Source of the DNA: Paludisphaera borealis
Lineage (GTDB): Bacteria; Planctomycetota; Planctomycetia; Isosphaerales; Isosphaeraceae
DNA: 64,000 nt
Reading direction: 5' to 3'
NCBI RefSeq assembly: GCF_001956985.1
Contig: NZ_CP019082.1
Span: 5,766,001 to 5,830,000, forward strand
In this document: piece after piece, positions 8,502-17,114 of the stretch
Layout of the letters: the number at the start of each line of letters is the position of its first letter
Position numbering within the stretch: the first letter of the stretch is position 1
Made by a program: the position numbers and the translations under genes
Notes under the pieces: model-generated
The model's input: only the letters and a program-made list of their open reading frames with translations
Told to the model about the DNA's origin: nothing
The model's database searches: none

Positions 8502-9295
8502 AGACTTTTCTTCCCGTTGCCGACTTTCTTGGGATCGTGCTTCTTCGAACCGGGGGTTGCACTTGAGGCGGCGTCGAAACGCGCTTCGCGCGTCGCGGAC
8601 GGCTGCAACTCCACCCCTGTCTCGACCGTGAAGTCAGAGTGGTAGTAGCCGGTGAGTTGCTGGCGCTCGCCCTTGGATCGGTAGATCGCGCCGATCCGCC
8701 GCCGCATCTTGGCGCGGAGGGGAAGGCTCGCACTGGCCTCTTCGAGGTGGCGACGGTAGCCGGCGATCAGCGCTTCGGCCCGTTCGGTGAAGTCCGAGGG
8801 CGCCGGCGTCTTGGCGCCCAACGCCATCACCGAATGCGGAAACGACGAGAAGCCCTGCGAGCCGATGATCCGCCCTTCGTAGGGGCTCATCATCCGCCTC
8901 AGGCAGCTTGGCGTCATCCGCCAGTAGTCGTCGGGGTAGGCGTGAATCCGGAAATTCAGCGGCGTGGTGATGAGGAACAAGCCGCCGGGCTTGAGAATCC
9001 GGAACACCTCGTCGAACGCCCTGCGGACTTCGAAGACGTGCTCGAACGTCTCGACGCAGAGCACCGTTCCCGCCGAATTCGACGGCAGGGAGATGGCCGA
9101 AACGTCCTCGATCCGGTCGACGCCGGGGCCGGCCCGCATGTCGCAGCCGACGAACGACTTGCCGGCGAACATGCCGCGGAGATTGGCGTAGCCTTCTTGA
9201 CCTTCGACCTGATAGGACCCGAACTCGAAGACAGGGGCGGGACAATCGAAGGTCTCGGCCACAAGGCGGCAGAACGCCTTGTTGTGGTCTCGCAT
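8468..9295 (-). CDS. Class I SAM-dependent methyltransferase
   Basis: 275-residue protein with a Rossmann methyltransferase fold: FEFGSYQVEG as an atypical motif I (about 24-33), CDMRAGPGVDRIEDV for the ribose-binding acidic region, and VETFEHVFEVRRAFDEVFRILKPGG as motifs IV-V. The subgroup resembles methyltransferases of glycan or natural-product loci; the substrate is not predictable. The C-terminal 50 residues are polar and may not be folded. It starts at an ATG and overlaps the phosphodiesterase gene by 34 bases. A 361-base region with palindromic repeats separates it from the next gene upstream. Confidence 0.8.
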   Translation of the reverse strand: MRDHNKAFCRLVAETFDCPAPVFEFGSYQVEGQEGYANLRGMFAGKSFVGCDMRAGPGVDRIEDVSAISLPSNSAGTVLCVETFEHVFEVRRAFDEVFRILKPGGLFLITTPLNFRIHAYPDDYWRMTPSCLRRMMSPYEGRIIGSQGFSSFPHSVMALGAKTPAPSDFTERAEALIAGYRRHLEEASASLPLRAKMRRRIGAIYRSKGERQQLTGYYHSDFTVETGVELQPSATREARFDAASSATPGSKKHDPKKVGNGKKSLWRHPSIAYWF

Positions 9296-9416
9296 CGTCG
9301 TTGCTCCTCCATGAGCTGGTTAATTGAGCGGACCGCGGCGGGAGATCGGGCCTGAGCGGAATCTCCTCCGTGATGGCGGCGGATCTTAGAAAGTTCGCCG
9401 AAATCGGTCAAGTACA

Positions 9417-9482
9417 AGCCCGAAGCGCCAGCGAGTGAATTTCCTTGGATCGAGGGCGATTCATTCGCAGGCGCTTCGGGCT
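9417..9482. repeat. Imperfect inverted repeat (REP-like)
   Basis: Arms at 9417-9440 and 9459-9482 are complementary at 22 of 24 positions with an 18-base loop. The left arm reads AGCCCGAAGCGCCAGCGAGT followed by GAAT. It is clearly related to the perfect palindrome 35 bases downstream; consensus of the left arms is CAAGCYCGAAGCGCMAGCGA. It lies between the stop of mqnE and the start of the methyltransferase gene, and no protein gene is seen in this 361-base gap. Confidence 0.75.
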
Positions 9483-9516
9483 GTTTTGAAATTAACGCGC
9501 GGGGTGATCAGGGAGC

Positions 9517-9626
9517 GAAATACAAGCTCGAAGCGCAAGCGAGTGGATTGGTTCGTCCGGTCGTTTCGAGGCGCGCACCGAGGCAAGCGAGGAAATCCAC
9601 TCGCTTGCGCTTCGAGCTTGTATTTC
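9517..9626. repeat. Perfect 33-bp inverted repeat (REP-like, second copy)
   Basis: Left arm 9517-9549 and right arm 9594-9626 are exact reverse complements over 33 bases, with a 44-base spacer. The arm core is AAGCTCGAAGCGCAAGCGAG. Together with the neighbouring imperfect copy it makes a two-hairpin array, as in bacterial REP/BIME elements mobilised by RAYT transposases. The spacer is far too short for a transposase. It may also end transcripts of mqnE, which stops 31 bases away. Confidence 0.8.
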
Positions 9627-9656
9627 GGGCCTCCGCCGAGTCCGTGAGGGCGGGCC

Positions 9657-10808
9657 TCAGCGCGGGTTCAAAACGGCCAGCGCGGGGGTGGCGATCCGCT
9701 CACCGCTGGTCCAGCGGCCGTCGCCGCGGTTCACCTGGCGGTACAGCGTGTCGCGCTCGACGGGGACACGACCGGCCTCGGTGATGAGGCGGCGGATCTC
9801 GTCGACGACCACTTCCTGGGGCGTCTCGGCACCGGCCTCGTGGTAGATCTTCTCGTGAACGACGGTGCCGTCGATGTCGTCGGCGCCGAACGAGAGCGCG
9901 ATCTGCGCGGTCTTGAGCCCCAGCATCACCCAGTAGGCTTTGATGTGAGGGAAGTTGTCGAGCATCAGCCGGCTGATCGCCATCGTCTTGAGGTCCATCA
10001 TCCCCGACGGCTTGGGGATCTCGGACATCTCCGAGTTGTCGGGATGGAACGCCAGCGGGATGAAGGTCTGGAAGCCGCCGGTCTCGTCCTGAAGCTCGCG
10101 GAGCCGCACCAGGTGGTCGATCCGGTGCAACGGGCGGTCGATGTGGCCGTAGAGCATCGTGGCGTTCGAGTGCAGGCCCAGGCGATGCGCCGTCCGGTGG
10201 ACGTCGAGCCATTGCTCGGTCGAGGCCTTGGCCCCGCAGACCTTCTCGCGGACTTCGAGATGGAAGATCTCGGCGCCGCCGCCGGGAAGGCTTCCCAGGC
10301 CGGCGTCGATCAGTCGCTTCAAGACCTCTTCGGTTGAGACCCGCGTGATCTTGGAGAAATATTCGATCTCGACGGCGGTGTACGCCTTCACGTGGATCTC
10401 GGGCGCGGTCTCCTTGATCCAGCGGACGACGTCGATGTAATAGTCGAGCTTCAGCTTGTGGTGCAGGCCGCCGACGATGTGCATCTCCGTCGCCCCGCGC
10501 GACGCCGCCTGGCGGGCGCGCTCGATCACTTGATCGCGATCCATCACGTACGCCTTGGCCTCGCCGAGATCGGCGCGGAAGGCGCAGAAGTCGCACGTGT
10601 AGACGCAGACGTTCGTCGGATTGATGTGCGTGTTGACGTTGTAGAAGCCGAGATCGCCGTTGAGCCGCTCGCGCACCAGGTTGGCCAGCGAGCCCAGCTC
10701 GAACAGGTCGTGCGACTCCTCCATCGCCAGACCATCCTCGAAGCTGAGCCTCTGGCCGGCTTCCACCTTCTCGCGAATCACCTTGAGACGAGCGACATCG
10801 TCCGCCAT
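9657..10808 (-). CDS. mqnE: Aminofutalosine synthase (radical SAM)
   Basis: Radical SAM enzyme of the futalosine menaquinone pathway; it joins S-adenosylmethionine to the enolpyruvyl benzoate precursor to give aminofutalosine. The 4Fe-4S ligands are C68-x3-C72-x2-C75 (CVYTCDFC). The subfamily signature LPGGGAEIFHLEVREKVCG separates it from MqnC, CofG and CofH. 383 residues matches the family. The ATG at 10808 is preferred to one at 10859 because homology starts with MADDV and an AGAGAGGA-like site precedes it. It is the last gene of a menaquinone group, 173 bases after the prenyltransferase gene. MqnA, MqnB, MqnC and MqnD are not in the window. Confidence 0.9.
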   Translation of the reverse strand: MADDVARLKVIREKVEAGQRLSFEDGLAMEESHDLFELGSLANLVRERLNGDLGFYNVNTHINPTNVCVYTCDFCAFRADLGEAKAYVMDRDQVIERARQAASRGATEMHIVGGLHHKLKLDYYIDVVRWIKETAPEIHVKAYTAVEIEYFSKITRVSTEEVLKRLIDAGLGSLPGGGAEIFHLEVREKVCGAKASTEQWLDVHRTAHRLGLHSNATMLYGHIDRPLHRIDHLVRLRELQDETGGFQTFIPLAFHPDNSEMSEIPKPSGMMDLKTMAISRLMLDNFPHIKAYWVMLGLKTAQIALSFGADDIDGTVVHEKIYHEAGAETPQEVVVDEIRRLITEAGRVPVERDTLYRQVNRGDGRWTSGERIATPALAVLNPR

Positions 10809-10981
10809 GCCTGTAACCGATCCTCTCTCGATCCGACCTCGCGCGGGCCGGGTTTCCATTTCTGGAAACTCTTCGCCAGGCGCGTCTCAATCCCCGATGG
10901 TTTCTGGAATTTTAGTCGGGATTGAACGAAACGGCAACCGCTGCCGAGACGAGGCGTTCCAACCCGGCTTCTCATTTCACG

Positions 10982-11860
10982 TTATACGATCAAGTCGATC
11001 ACGCTGAAAACCAGAAGTCCGACGCTGACGACGACGTTGACGTGGAAGAACGCCTGGTTCACGCGCGCCAGGTCGTCGGGCCGCACCAGCGAATGCTCGT
11101 AGACCAGAAGGACCGCCGCCGCCGCCACCCCCACGTAGTAAACCCCGCCGAGCGGGTAAACCAGCCCGAGGCCCACGAGCGCGGCGATCATGAACGCATG
11201 GCAGAGCGCGGCCAGGTGGAGCGCTCGGGCAATTCCCAGCGTGCCGGGTACGCTTCGAAGCCCCGCCTCGCGATCGAAATCGGCGTCCTGGCAAGCGTAG
11301 ATGATGTCGAATCCCGCCACCCAGAAGAAGACCGCCAGGGCGAGCAGGACCGGGGCCCAGGTGACGTCGCCCCGAAGCGCGATCCAGGCGGCGATCGGAG
11401 TGAGGCTCAGCGAGGCGCCCAGCCAGAAGTGGGCGAGGCTCGTAAACCGCTTCGTGTACGAATAGCCCAGCAGCCAGAGCAAGACCGGCAGCGCGAGCCG
11501 GAGCGGCCAGGGGTTGGGCAGGAACAGCAGCGTCGAGGCGACGAAGGCCGCCGAGCAGAGCGCCGTGAAGCCCGCCACGGCGGTCGGCGTGAGCAGGCCG
11601 GCGGGGAGGTGACGGCCGGCGGTGCGCGGGTTGCGGGCGTCGTAATCGCGGTCGATCAGCCGGTTGAAGGCCATGGCCGCCGACCGGGCCGTCGCCATGC
11701 AGAGGAGGATTCCCAGCCAGTCGCGCGGGCGACCTTCAAGCCCCCTCGGCCCCCAGGCCGCCAGCACCGCCCCCAGCAGGGCGAAGGGCAGGGCGAACAG
11801 CGTGTGGCTGAACCGCACGAGTTCCAGGTAGTCGCGGACGCGGGACAATGCGATCGACAT
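10982..11860 (-). CDS. UbiA-family prenyltransferase, probably menaquinone MqnP
   Basis: Integral membrane prenyltransferase of the UbiA family with about eight or nine transmembrane segments. The two Asp-rich metal-diphosphate sites are visible: NRLIDRDYDARN and DADFDREAGLRSVP. The position among mqnE and menG/ubiE points to prenylation in the futalosine menaquinone pathway (MqnP) rather than ubiquinone synthesis; this is inference. The ATG at 11860 is chosen because AAAGGAGG lies upstream (13 bases, rather long); a GTG at 11893 in frame would place that site inside the gene. 292 residues is normal. It follows the SDR gene by 29 bases. Confidence 0.85.
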   Translation of the reverse strand: MSIALSRVRDYLELVRFSHTLFALPFALLGAVLAAWGPRGLEGRPRDWLGILLCMATARSAAMAFNRLIDRDYDARNPRTAGRHLPAGLLTPTAVAGFTALCSAAFVASTLLFLPNPWPLRLALPVLLWLLGYSYTKRFTSLAHFWLGASLSLTPIAAWIALRGDVTWAPVLLALAVFFWVAGFDIIYACQDADFDREAGLRSVPGTLGIARALHLAALCHAFMIAALVGLGLVYPLGGVYYVGVAAAAVLLVYEHSLVRPDDLARVNQAFFHVNVVVSVGLLVFSVIDLIV

Positions 11861-11889
11861 CGATTTCGACGAGCCTCCTTTGACCACGT

Positions 11890-12771
11890 TCACGCCGAGG
11901 CTTCGGTCGACGAAGCCTGCGCGTGATCAACCTGAAAGATCCGGGCGACCACCCAGTCGCCAAGGGCTGGGAACATCCGCCCGAGCACGCCGAGCGCCCG
12001 GAACGGCCACACCAGCCGACGTCGGACCGAGAGCCTGCGCTGGGGGTGGTCGATCAGACCGACCACGCGGCGGGCGACGTCGTCGACGTCGGCGGTCATC
12101 CACGACGAGGGGGTTTCGACCACGGGGTGCGCCTTGGTTCCCGGAGCGACTCGGCTCTGCATCGCTTGGGAGAAATCGGTCCGGATCGGCCCCGGTTCGA
12201 CGAGGCAGACGGTCACGCCCAGGCTCGCCAGCTCGCGGCGGAGGGCGTCGTTCCAGTAGGCGAGCCCGGCCTTGGTCGCCCCGTACGCGCCGAGGGCCGA
12301 GCTGGCGACGCAGGTGATCGCCGAGCCGATAGTGATGATCGTGCCCCGCCGGGCGATCAGCGAGGCGATCAGATGTCGGGTCAGGACCAGGGGCGCCAGG
12401 AAGTTGACGGCCACCTGCTGCTCGATGTCTTCCACCGGCGCGTCGGCGAAAAGCGTCGGCAGGCCGAGCCCCGCGTTGTTGATGAGGACGTCGACCCCGC
12501 CGAACCGGTCGATCGTCTCGCGAGCCACGCGTTCGCAGGCGACGGGCTCGGAAAGGTCGGCGGCGATCGTCAGGACTTCGAGCCGGGGGGCGAGCTTTTT
12601 CAGATCGGCGGCCAGAGCGTCCAGCCGATCCGCTCGACGCGCGACGAGGACCAGCGCGGCGGCCTTGCATTGATCGACGATCGCGCGCGCCAGGGCCGCC
12701 CCGAGTCCGGCTGAAGCGCCGGTGATCAGAATGGTTCGACCCTTGGGTCTGGCGGATGATGCGTCGGTCAT
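11890..12771 (-). CDS. Short-chain dehydrogenase/reductase
   Basis: 293-residue NAD(P)-dependent oxidoreductase of the classical SDR family. The nucleotide-binding TGASAGLG motif lies near residue 20, NNAG near residue 90, and the catalytic YGATK comes after the Ser of the SAI...SSALG region. The C-terminus has two weakly hydrophobic stretches, as in membrane-associated SDRs acting on lipids. It lies between menG/ubiE and the prenyltransferase, a location that suggests a quinone or lipid substrate, but none of the known futalosine steps needs an SDR. The ATG at 12771 is used; a GTG at 12780 overlaps the stop of the upstream gene. Confidence 0.8.
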   Translation of the reverse strand: MTDASSARPKGRTILITGASAGLGAALARAIVDQCKAAALVLVARRADRLDALAADLKKLAPRLEVLTIAADLSEPVACERVARETIDRFGGVDVLINNAGLGLPTLFADAPVEDIEQQVAVNFLAPLVLTRHLIASLIARRGTIITIGSAITCVASSALGAYGATKAGLAYWNDALRRELASLGVTVCLVEPGPIRTDFSQAMQSRVAPGTKAHPVVETPSSWMTADVDDVARRVVGLIDHPQRRLSVRRRLVWPFRALGVLGRMFPALGDWVVARIFQVDHAQASSTEASA

Positions 12772-12776
12772 GGGAC

Positions 12777-13598
12777 TCACGCGCCTCCGGCGTCCGCTCC
12801 GCGAACGGGCTTGGTTCCAACGTAAAGCGTGGCGACGCCGAACGTCAGCGGGTGCATCTCAAGGTCGACCAGCCCGCGCGAGCCCAGCAAATCGAGCAGT
12901 GCCTGGCCGTCGGGGAATTCGAGCACGGTGCGCGGCAGGTAGTTGTAGGCGTCGTCCGCGTTGGGGGCGACGGCCTGGCCGATCCGCGGCAAGACCTTGC
13001 GAAAGAACGCCAGGTAGAGCGGGCCGAGCAGACGGCCGCGAGGTTTGGAGAACTCGAGGATGGCCACCTTGCCGCCGGGGCGCGCGGCGCGGATCATCTC
13101 GTCGACGCCGGCCACGGTGTCGCGGACGTTACGCAGGCCGAACGCCACGCTGACCACGCCGAACGTGTCGCTCGGCACCGGCAGCCGCTGGGTGTCGCCC
13201 TCGATGAGCGTCACGCGGCCCGACGCGGCGGCCTTCTCGACCTTGCGGCCGCCGACCAGGAGCATCTCGCGGCAGAAGTCCGTCCCGACCACCTGAGATC
13301 TTCCATTCGCCGCCCGGTCGTAGGCCAGCGCCAGGTCGGCCGTCCCCGTGCAGCAGTCGAGGACCGGGACGCCCGCCTGGGGGGGCACGGTGCGGGTCGT
13401 GAAGGTCCGCCACGAGCGGTCGATGTTCAGGCTCAGCAGGTGGTTGAGCAGGTCGTACCGCCGGGCGATCGACGCGAACATCCGCCGAACGCGCAGGTCC
13501 GACTTGTCCTCGGAGGCGGTTGCGGTGGTCTCGGGAGCTAAGGTGGGCACGAAAACGTCGTCCAATTTCTGTTGGTGTAACACGGATGTTTCACCCAT
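12777..13598 (-). CDS. menG: Demethylmenaquinone methyltransferase
   Basis: SAM-dependent methyltransferase of the UbiE/MenG family, which adds the ring methyl group in the last step of menaquinone synthesis. Evidence: MFASIARRYDLLNHLLSLN near residue 40 (the UbiE N-terminal signature), LDCCTGTADLAL (motif I, with Cys-Cys instead of the common Val-Ala-Cys), VSVAFGLRNVRD, and GKVAILEFSKPRG. 273 residues including a 35-residue variable N-terminal extension. The ATG at 13598 has no strong ribosome site. First gene of the minus-strand menaquinone group; its stop abuts the SDR start. Confidence 0.88.
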   Translation of the reverse strand: MGETSVLHQQKLDDVFVPTLAPETTATASEDKSDLRVRRMFASIARRYDLLNHLLSLNIDRSWRTFTTRTVPPQAGVPVLDCCTGTADLALAYDRAANGRSQVVGTDFCREMLLVGGRKVEKAAASGRVTLIEGDTQRLPVPSDTFGVVSVAFGLRNVRDTVAGVDEMIRAARPGGKVAILEFSKPRGRLLGPLYLAFFRKVLPRIGQAVAPNADDAYNYLPRTVLEFPDGQALLDLLGSRGLVDLEMHPLTFGVATLYVGTKPVRGADAGGA

Positions 13599-13648
13599 TT
13601 TGCTCTCGACGGCCTTCGGCGACAAGTCGGACAGCGTGGCGAGGCGTC

Positions 13649-14770
13649 TCAACCCGGCGATCCGGCGGGTTCTTCGGGCTTCGAGACTGGTGCCGCGTCG
13701 CCCCATCCCAGCTCGCGCGCGGTCAGCGGGTCGACCCGAAGCCGTTCGAGGCGGCTCACGTCCATCCGCATGATGTCGCGGTTGGTGACGAGGCCCGGCC
13801 GGAACGACGCGAGCGGGACGCCGTATTTGTCGGACGCTCCGAACAGGTGCAAGACCTCATGGGCGATCATGGCGGCGTCCGGGGTCGGCGATCGGACGAT
13901 CGAGTCGGAGAAGTTTTTGGAGTGGGCGTAGCAGAGGGCCAGGCTGACGCCGTCCAGCTCCGTGAGATCGAGGGGCACCGCGAACGAACGGCCGGCGCGG
14001 CGGAGGTGGAGCAGCCAGACGGGGATCGCGCTGCCGAGCCGGCCGCCGACCTCGCGGACGAAATCCACGGAGTCATGGAACCCAAGCTGCGCGGCGGCCC
14101 GGCTCATCAGGGTCAACGATCGCGTGATCGAATTCATCTCGAAGAGGCCGAGCCCGGCCCCTTCCCACCCATAGCCGATCTCGGTCTCGGGCGTGCGGTC
14201 GCCCTCGACGCTGAAATACGTGTCGGCCACGCCGACCGCGACCTCCGCGCCGTAGCGGTCGGCCTCCTGGCGTATCCAGCGGGCCACCCACTCGATCGAA
14301 GTCGTCCAGCGTGCGATCTCGGAATCGGTCCAGGATCGGCCGTCCGAGCCAATAAACATTGAGACCAGCGCGACCCGGCCGCGCAACGCAGGGGACGCGA
14401 CTTTCCCCCACGGCATCGGTGGGCCCGGCTTCGCCCCGTCCTCGGGATGGAACGGCCCAGCGTAGCGTCCGTAGCGGCTGTCGCGAAAATTGGGCTCCTT
14501 GGGAATGAGGGCGACCGCGGCGAGGCCGTCGGGAAAGTCGTCGGCCCGGCTCTCGCGGCCTGCGCGTCTTGCCTGCTTGCCCTGAAGTGCCGCGCGACGA
14601 ACCCGTAGCGAAAACCGGACCAGTTCCATAACCAACCCGACCAGGCCCGCGCCGATCAGGAACAGCCACACGCCCAGGCCGAGCCCTTCGCCATTGGCCC
14701 AAAGGATCGGTGGATCGGTGCTGAAGACGATCTCCAGACTGGTTTTCGAGTCGGTCATCCATGATCTCAT
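13649..14770 (-). CDS. Membrane-anchored putative zinc metalloprotease
   Basis: 373-residue protein with one N-terminal transmembrane helix (about 31-52, VWLFLIGAGLVGLVMELVRF). A large domain contains HEVLHLFGASDKYG near residue 314, an HExxHxxGxxD zinc motif as in metzincin-like gluzincins and archaemetzincin-type proteases; Glu would be the catalytic base. I recognise no named family. The N-terminus could also be the ATG at 14758, and neither start has a good ribosome site. It lies upstream of menG on the same strand with a 50-base gap, but a functional tie is not evident. The divergent phosphatase gene begins 111 bases away. Confidence 0.65.
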   Translation of the reverse strand: MRSWMTDSKTSLEIVFSTDPPILWANGEGLGLGVWLFLIGAGLVGLVMELVRFSLRVRRAALQGKQARRAGRESRADDFPDGLAAVALIPKEPNFRDSRYGRYAGPFHPEDGAKPGPPMPWGKVASPALRGRVALVSMFIGSDGRSWTDSEIARWTTSIEWVARWIRQEADRYGAEVAVGVADTYFSVEGDRTPETEIGYGWEGAGLGLFEMNSITRSLTLMSRAAAQLGFHDSVDFVREVGGRLGSAIPVWLLHLRRAGRSFAVPLDLTELDGVSLALCYAHSKNFSDSIVRSPTPDAAMIAHEVLHLFGASDKYGVPLASFRPGLVTNRDIMRMDVSRLERLRVDPLTARELGWGDAAPVSKPEEPAGSPG

Positions 14771-14881
14771 TGCAAAAGGAGGTCGTCGGTTTCAACAAAT
14801 CGCCATTTGAAGACTCGGCGTAATGCGGTATCTCTATCGTTTCCCGAGGAGCATCGCCAGATCCAGGAGGGACGGCGGAAT

Positions 14882-16810
14882 ATGGAAGTATGGAAGCGTG
14901 GACGGGTTGGGTTGGTCTTGCTGCTGACGGTTTTCGCCGGCTGTCAGAAGGTTGCGCCCGTCGAGTCGTTGCCCGGCGTCCGGCGGACGTTGGACGAGGT
15001 CGGTGTGCGGCTCGGCCAGGTGAAGTCGGAACGCGAGCTGACGGCCGTGGCGACCAGGCAAGCCGCGCTGCTTTCGCTTCTGAACCCGGCCGAACGGCTG
15101 GCGCTCGGGCGCAACGCCGTTCGGTTCCGGACCGCCGCGCCGGTGATGGTCGCGGTCGCCTCATTGCGCGGGGCGTCGCCGTTCTGGCTCGAAGATCAGG
15201 GTTTCCGACCCACCGGCTTCTCGCTTCACACCGAAGACGGCGAATGGGTCGTCCACCACAAGACGTATCCTCGCGGCTGGGTGGGGCTGGGCGTCAACGG
15301 CCTCGATCGCACCACGACTACGCATTACGCGGCGTTCGTCCGATCGGCCCCCGGGCAATCGCCGCTCGACGTCGACAAGCTGGACCTCGTTCAGGACGAC
15401 GGCGCCGGCTGGACGAAGCGGATCGCTCATCAGGGCGTGAGCGCGTCGAGCGGGCTGGACCGGCCGTTCCGAGAGCTTCCGAAGGAGCTTGACGGCGCGA
15501 TCCTGCTGCAACCGGCGCACGACCGCCGCCACGCGGCCCTTCTCGCGGGCGGGCGGGTCTGGAAGACGCATTCGGTTTCGCGCGACATTCCCGACCAGGC
15601 GGTGGTCAGCTTCGGTCTCGACCCCGCGCGTGAGCTGGTCTGGAGCTGGCGGACGTCGGCCCGGGTCGATCGCAGCGCCATCCGGATCGTGCCCGCGAAG
15701 TACGAGACCGCCGAGAGCGACCCCACGACCAACCCCGACCTCCACGGCATGCGCACCGTCGAAGGCGACTCGCAGCTCGTCCGGTCGGACGGCCTGGTCA
15801 ACGACCCGCTCATCCGCCGCCATTCGGTGACGGTCGGCGGGCTCGAACCCGACACCATGTTTTACTACTCGCTCGGCGACGGCGACGCGGGACGTTGGGG
15901 GCCGTGGCGAACCGTCAAGACGGGACCGAGCCAGCCCCGGCGGCTGGAATTCCTTTACCTCGGCGACGCCCAGACGGGGCTCGAACAGTGGGGCAAGCGG
16001 CTGAGCGCGGCCTTCCGCCGCCATCCCGGCATGGACGGCATCCTCCTGGCCGGCGATCTCGTCGACCGCGGCAACGAACGCACGAACTGGGACCATTTCT
16101 TCCTCCGCGCCGAGCCGATCTTCGATCGCGTGCCGGTCATGCCGGCGGTCGGCAATCACGAATACCTCGATCAAGGGCCGCGACTCTACAACGCCTTCTT
16201 CCGGCTCCCCCGGAACGGTCCGGAAGGCGTCGCGCCGGGGCTCGTTTATCACTTCCAGTATGGCGGCGCGCTCTTCGCGGTCCTCGACAGCACGCTCGCC
16301 GTCATGAGCCCGAGCCAGGCCCGTAAGCAGGCCGAGTGGCTCGACAAGCTACTTACCGAGTCGACGGCGGAGTGGAAGTTCGTGATGTTCCACCATACCG
16401 TCTACCCGTCGCACCCCGTCCGCGACAATCCCGTGATCCGCGAGCACTGGGTGCCAATCTTCGACAAGCACCACGTCGACATGGTCTTGCAAGGGCACGA
16501 CCACGCCTACCTGCGGACGTATCCCATGAAGGCCAATCAACGGGTCTCGACGTCGGCGGAAGGGACGACCTACGTGGTCGCGGTCTCCGGCGACAAGTTC
16601 GCCGTCCAGGGCGATCGCGACTACATCGAGGTCGGCTTCACTGAACTCTCGACTTACCAGACGATCGAGATCGACGAGATCGCCCGCCGTCTCACCTACC
16701 GCGCCTGGACCGACGACGGCGAGGCCGTCGATTCGCTCGTCATCGACAAGCCCGCCCGCGACGCGAATCGGCCCCTGGTCGTGCGGCCGCCGTCGATCAA
16801 AACCCGCTGA
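14882..16810 (+). CDS. Purple-acid-phosphatase-like metallophosphoesterase lipoprotein
   Basis: 642-residue exported phosphatase. The signal peptide ends in a lipobox-like FAGC with Cys21 as the probable lipid anchor. An Fn3-like N-terminal purple acid phosphatase domain (VTVGGLEPDTMFYYSLGDGD, about 320-340) precedes the calcineurin-like core: YLGDAQTG, LLAGDLVDRG, AVGNHEYLD, MFHHTVYPSH and QGHDHAYLRTYP supply the two-metal ligands. The first 250 residues are an extra domain I cannot name. ATG 14882 is chosen from AGGAGGG about 12 bases upstream and from the signal peptide; the frame is open from 14807. Substrate unknown; a periplasmic or outer-membrane site is inferred. Confidence 0.85.
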   Translation: MEVWKRGRVGLVLLLTVFAGCQKVAPVESLPGVRRTLDEVGVRLGQVKSERELTAVATRQAALLSLLNPAERLALGRNAVRFRTAAPVMVAVASLRGASPFWLEDQGFRPTGFSLHTEDGEWVVHHKTYPRGWVGLGVNGLDRTTTTHYAAFVRSAPGQSPLDVDKLDLVQDDGAGWTKRIAHQGVSASSGLDRPFRELPKELDGAILLQPAHDRRHAALLAGGRVWKTHSVSRDIPDQAVVSFGLDPARELVWSWRTSARVDRSAIRIVPAKYETAESDPTTNPDLHGMRTVEGDSQLVRSDGLVNDPLIRRHSVTVGGLEPDTMFYYSLGDGDAGRWGPWRTVKTGPSQPRRLEFLYLGDAQTGLEQWGKRLSAAFRRHPGMDGILLAGDLVDRGNERTNWDHFFLRAEPIFDRVPVMPAVGNHEYLDQGPRLYNAFFRLPRNGPEGVAPGLVYHFQYGGALFAVLDSTLAVMSPSQARKQAEWLDKLLTESTAEWKFVMFHHTVYPSHPVRDNPVIREHWVPIFDKHHVDMVLQGHDHAYLRTYPMKANQRVSTSAEGTTYVVAVSGDKFAVQGDRDYIEVGFTELSTYQTIEIDEIARRLTYRAWTDDGEAVDSLVIDKPARDANRPLVVRPPSIKTR

Positions 16811-16829
16811 AAGCCGCTCGCCGATCAGA

Positions 16830-16988
16830 TCAGAGCTGCGCGCGAACCCAGCCGAGAAGTCCCGGGAACCGGTGCAGCACCGCCGAGTGGAAATAAGCCG
16901 CGGACCAGACCACGACCCAGGCGAGGATGATCCAGCCTGCAACGTCGCGGGTTGAGGCTGTGTTCGAGTCGTTCGCGAGCTGGCTCAT
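16830..16988 (-). CDS. Small single-pass membrane protein
   Basis: 52-residue protein beginning MSQLANDS with one hydrophobic helix (GWIILAWVVVWSAAYF, about 18-33) and a basic/aromatic tail. GGAGG lies about 11 bases before the ATG, which supports translation. Unknown function. It sits convergent to the phosphatase lipoprotein gene (20-base gap) and downstream of the glycan operon. The chance that it is spurious is real because of its size. Confidence 0.45.
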   Translation of the reverse strand: MSQLANDSNTASTRDVAGWIILAWVVVWSAAYFHSAVLHRFPGLLGWVRAQL

Positions 16989-17038
16989 GATCGTCGGGCC
17001 TCCGTGCGGGTGCATGAACGCGGGACCGGGCTGTATTC

Positions 17039-17061
17039 CCTTCTCCCGCAAGGGGAGAAGG
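17039..17061. repeat. Short palindrome CCTTCTCCC/GGGAGAAGG
   Basis: Stem arms 17039-17047 and 17053-17061 are exact complements around a 5-base loop. This type of CCTTCTCCC...GGGAGAAGG hairpin is a frequent intergenic repeat in many GC-rich genomes. Here it lies between the stop of the glycan operon and the small membrane protein gene, where it could act in transcript 3'-end formation. Confidence 0.5.
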
Positions 17062-17114
17062 CATGCTCGCGCAGGCCTGTTTTGATAGCTGTCTGCAACA
17101 CTTGAGTAATCGTG

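Noticed and set aside
9517-9626. Insertion sequence ends
   Set aside because: The 33-bp inverted repeats enclose only 44 bases, and no transposase frame or target duplication was seen; REP/BIME-like repeat fits better.
9657-10808. CofG/CofH or MqnC identity for the radical SAM protein
   Set aside because: The GGGAEIF...VREKVCG signature and the menaquinone neighbours favour MqnE.
10852-10869. GTTTCCA-N4-TGGAAAC dyad upstream of mqnE
   Set aside because: Short and isolated; not distinguishable from chance without comparison.
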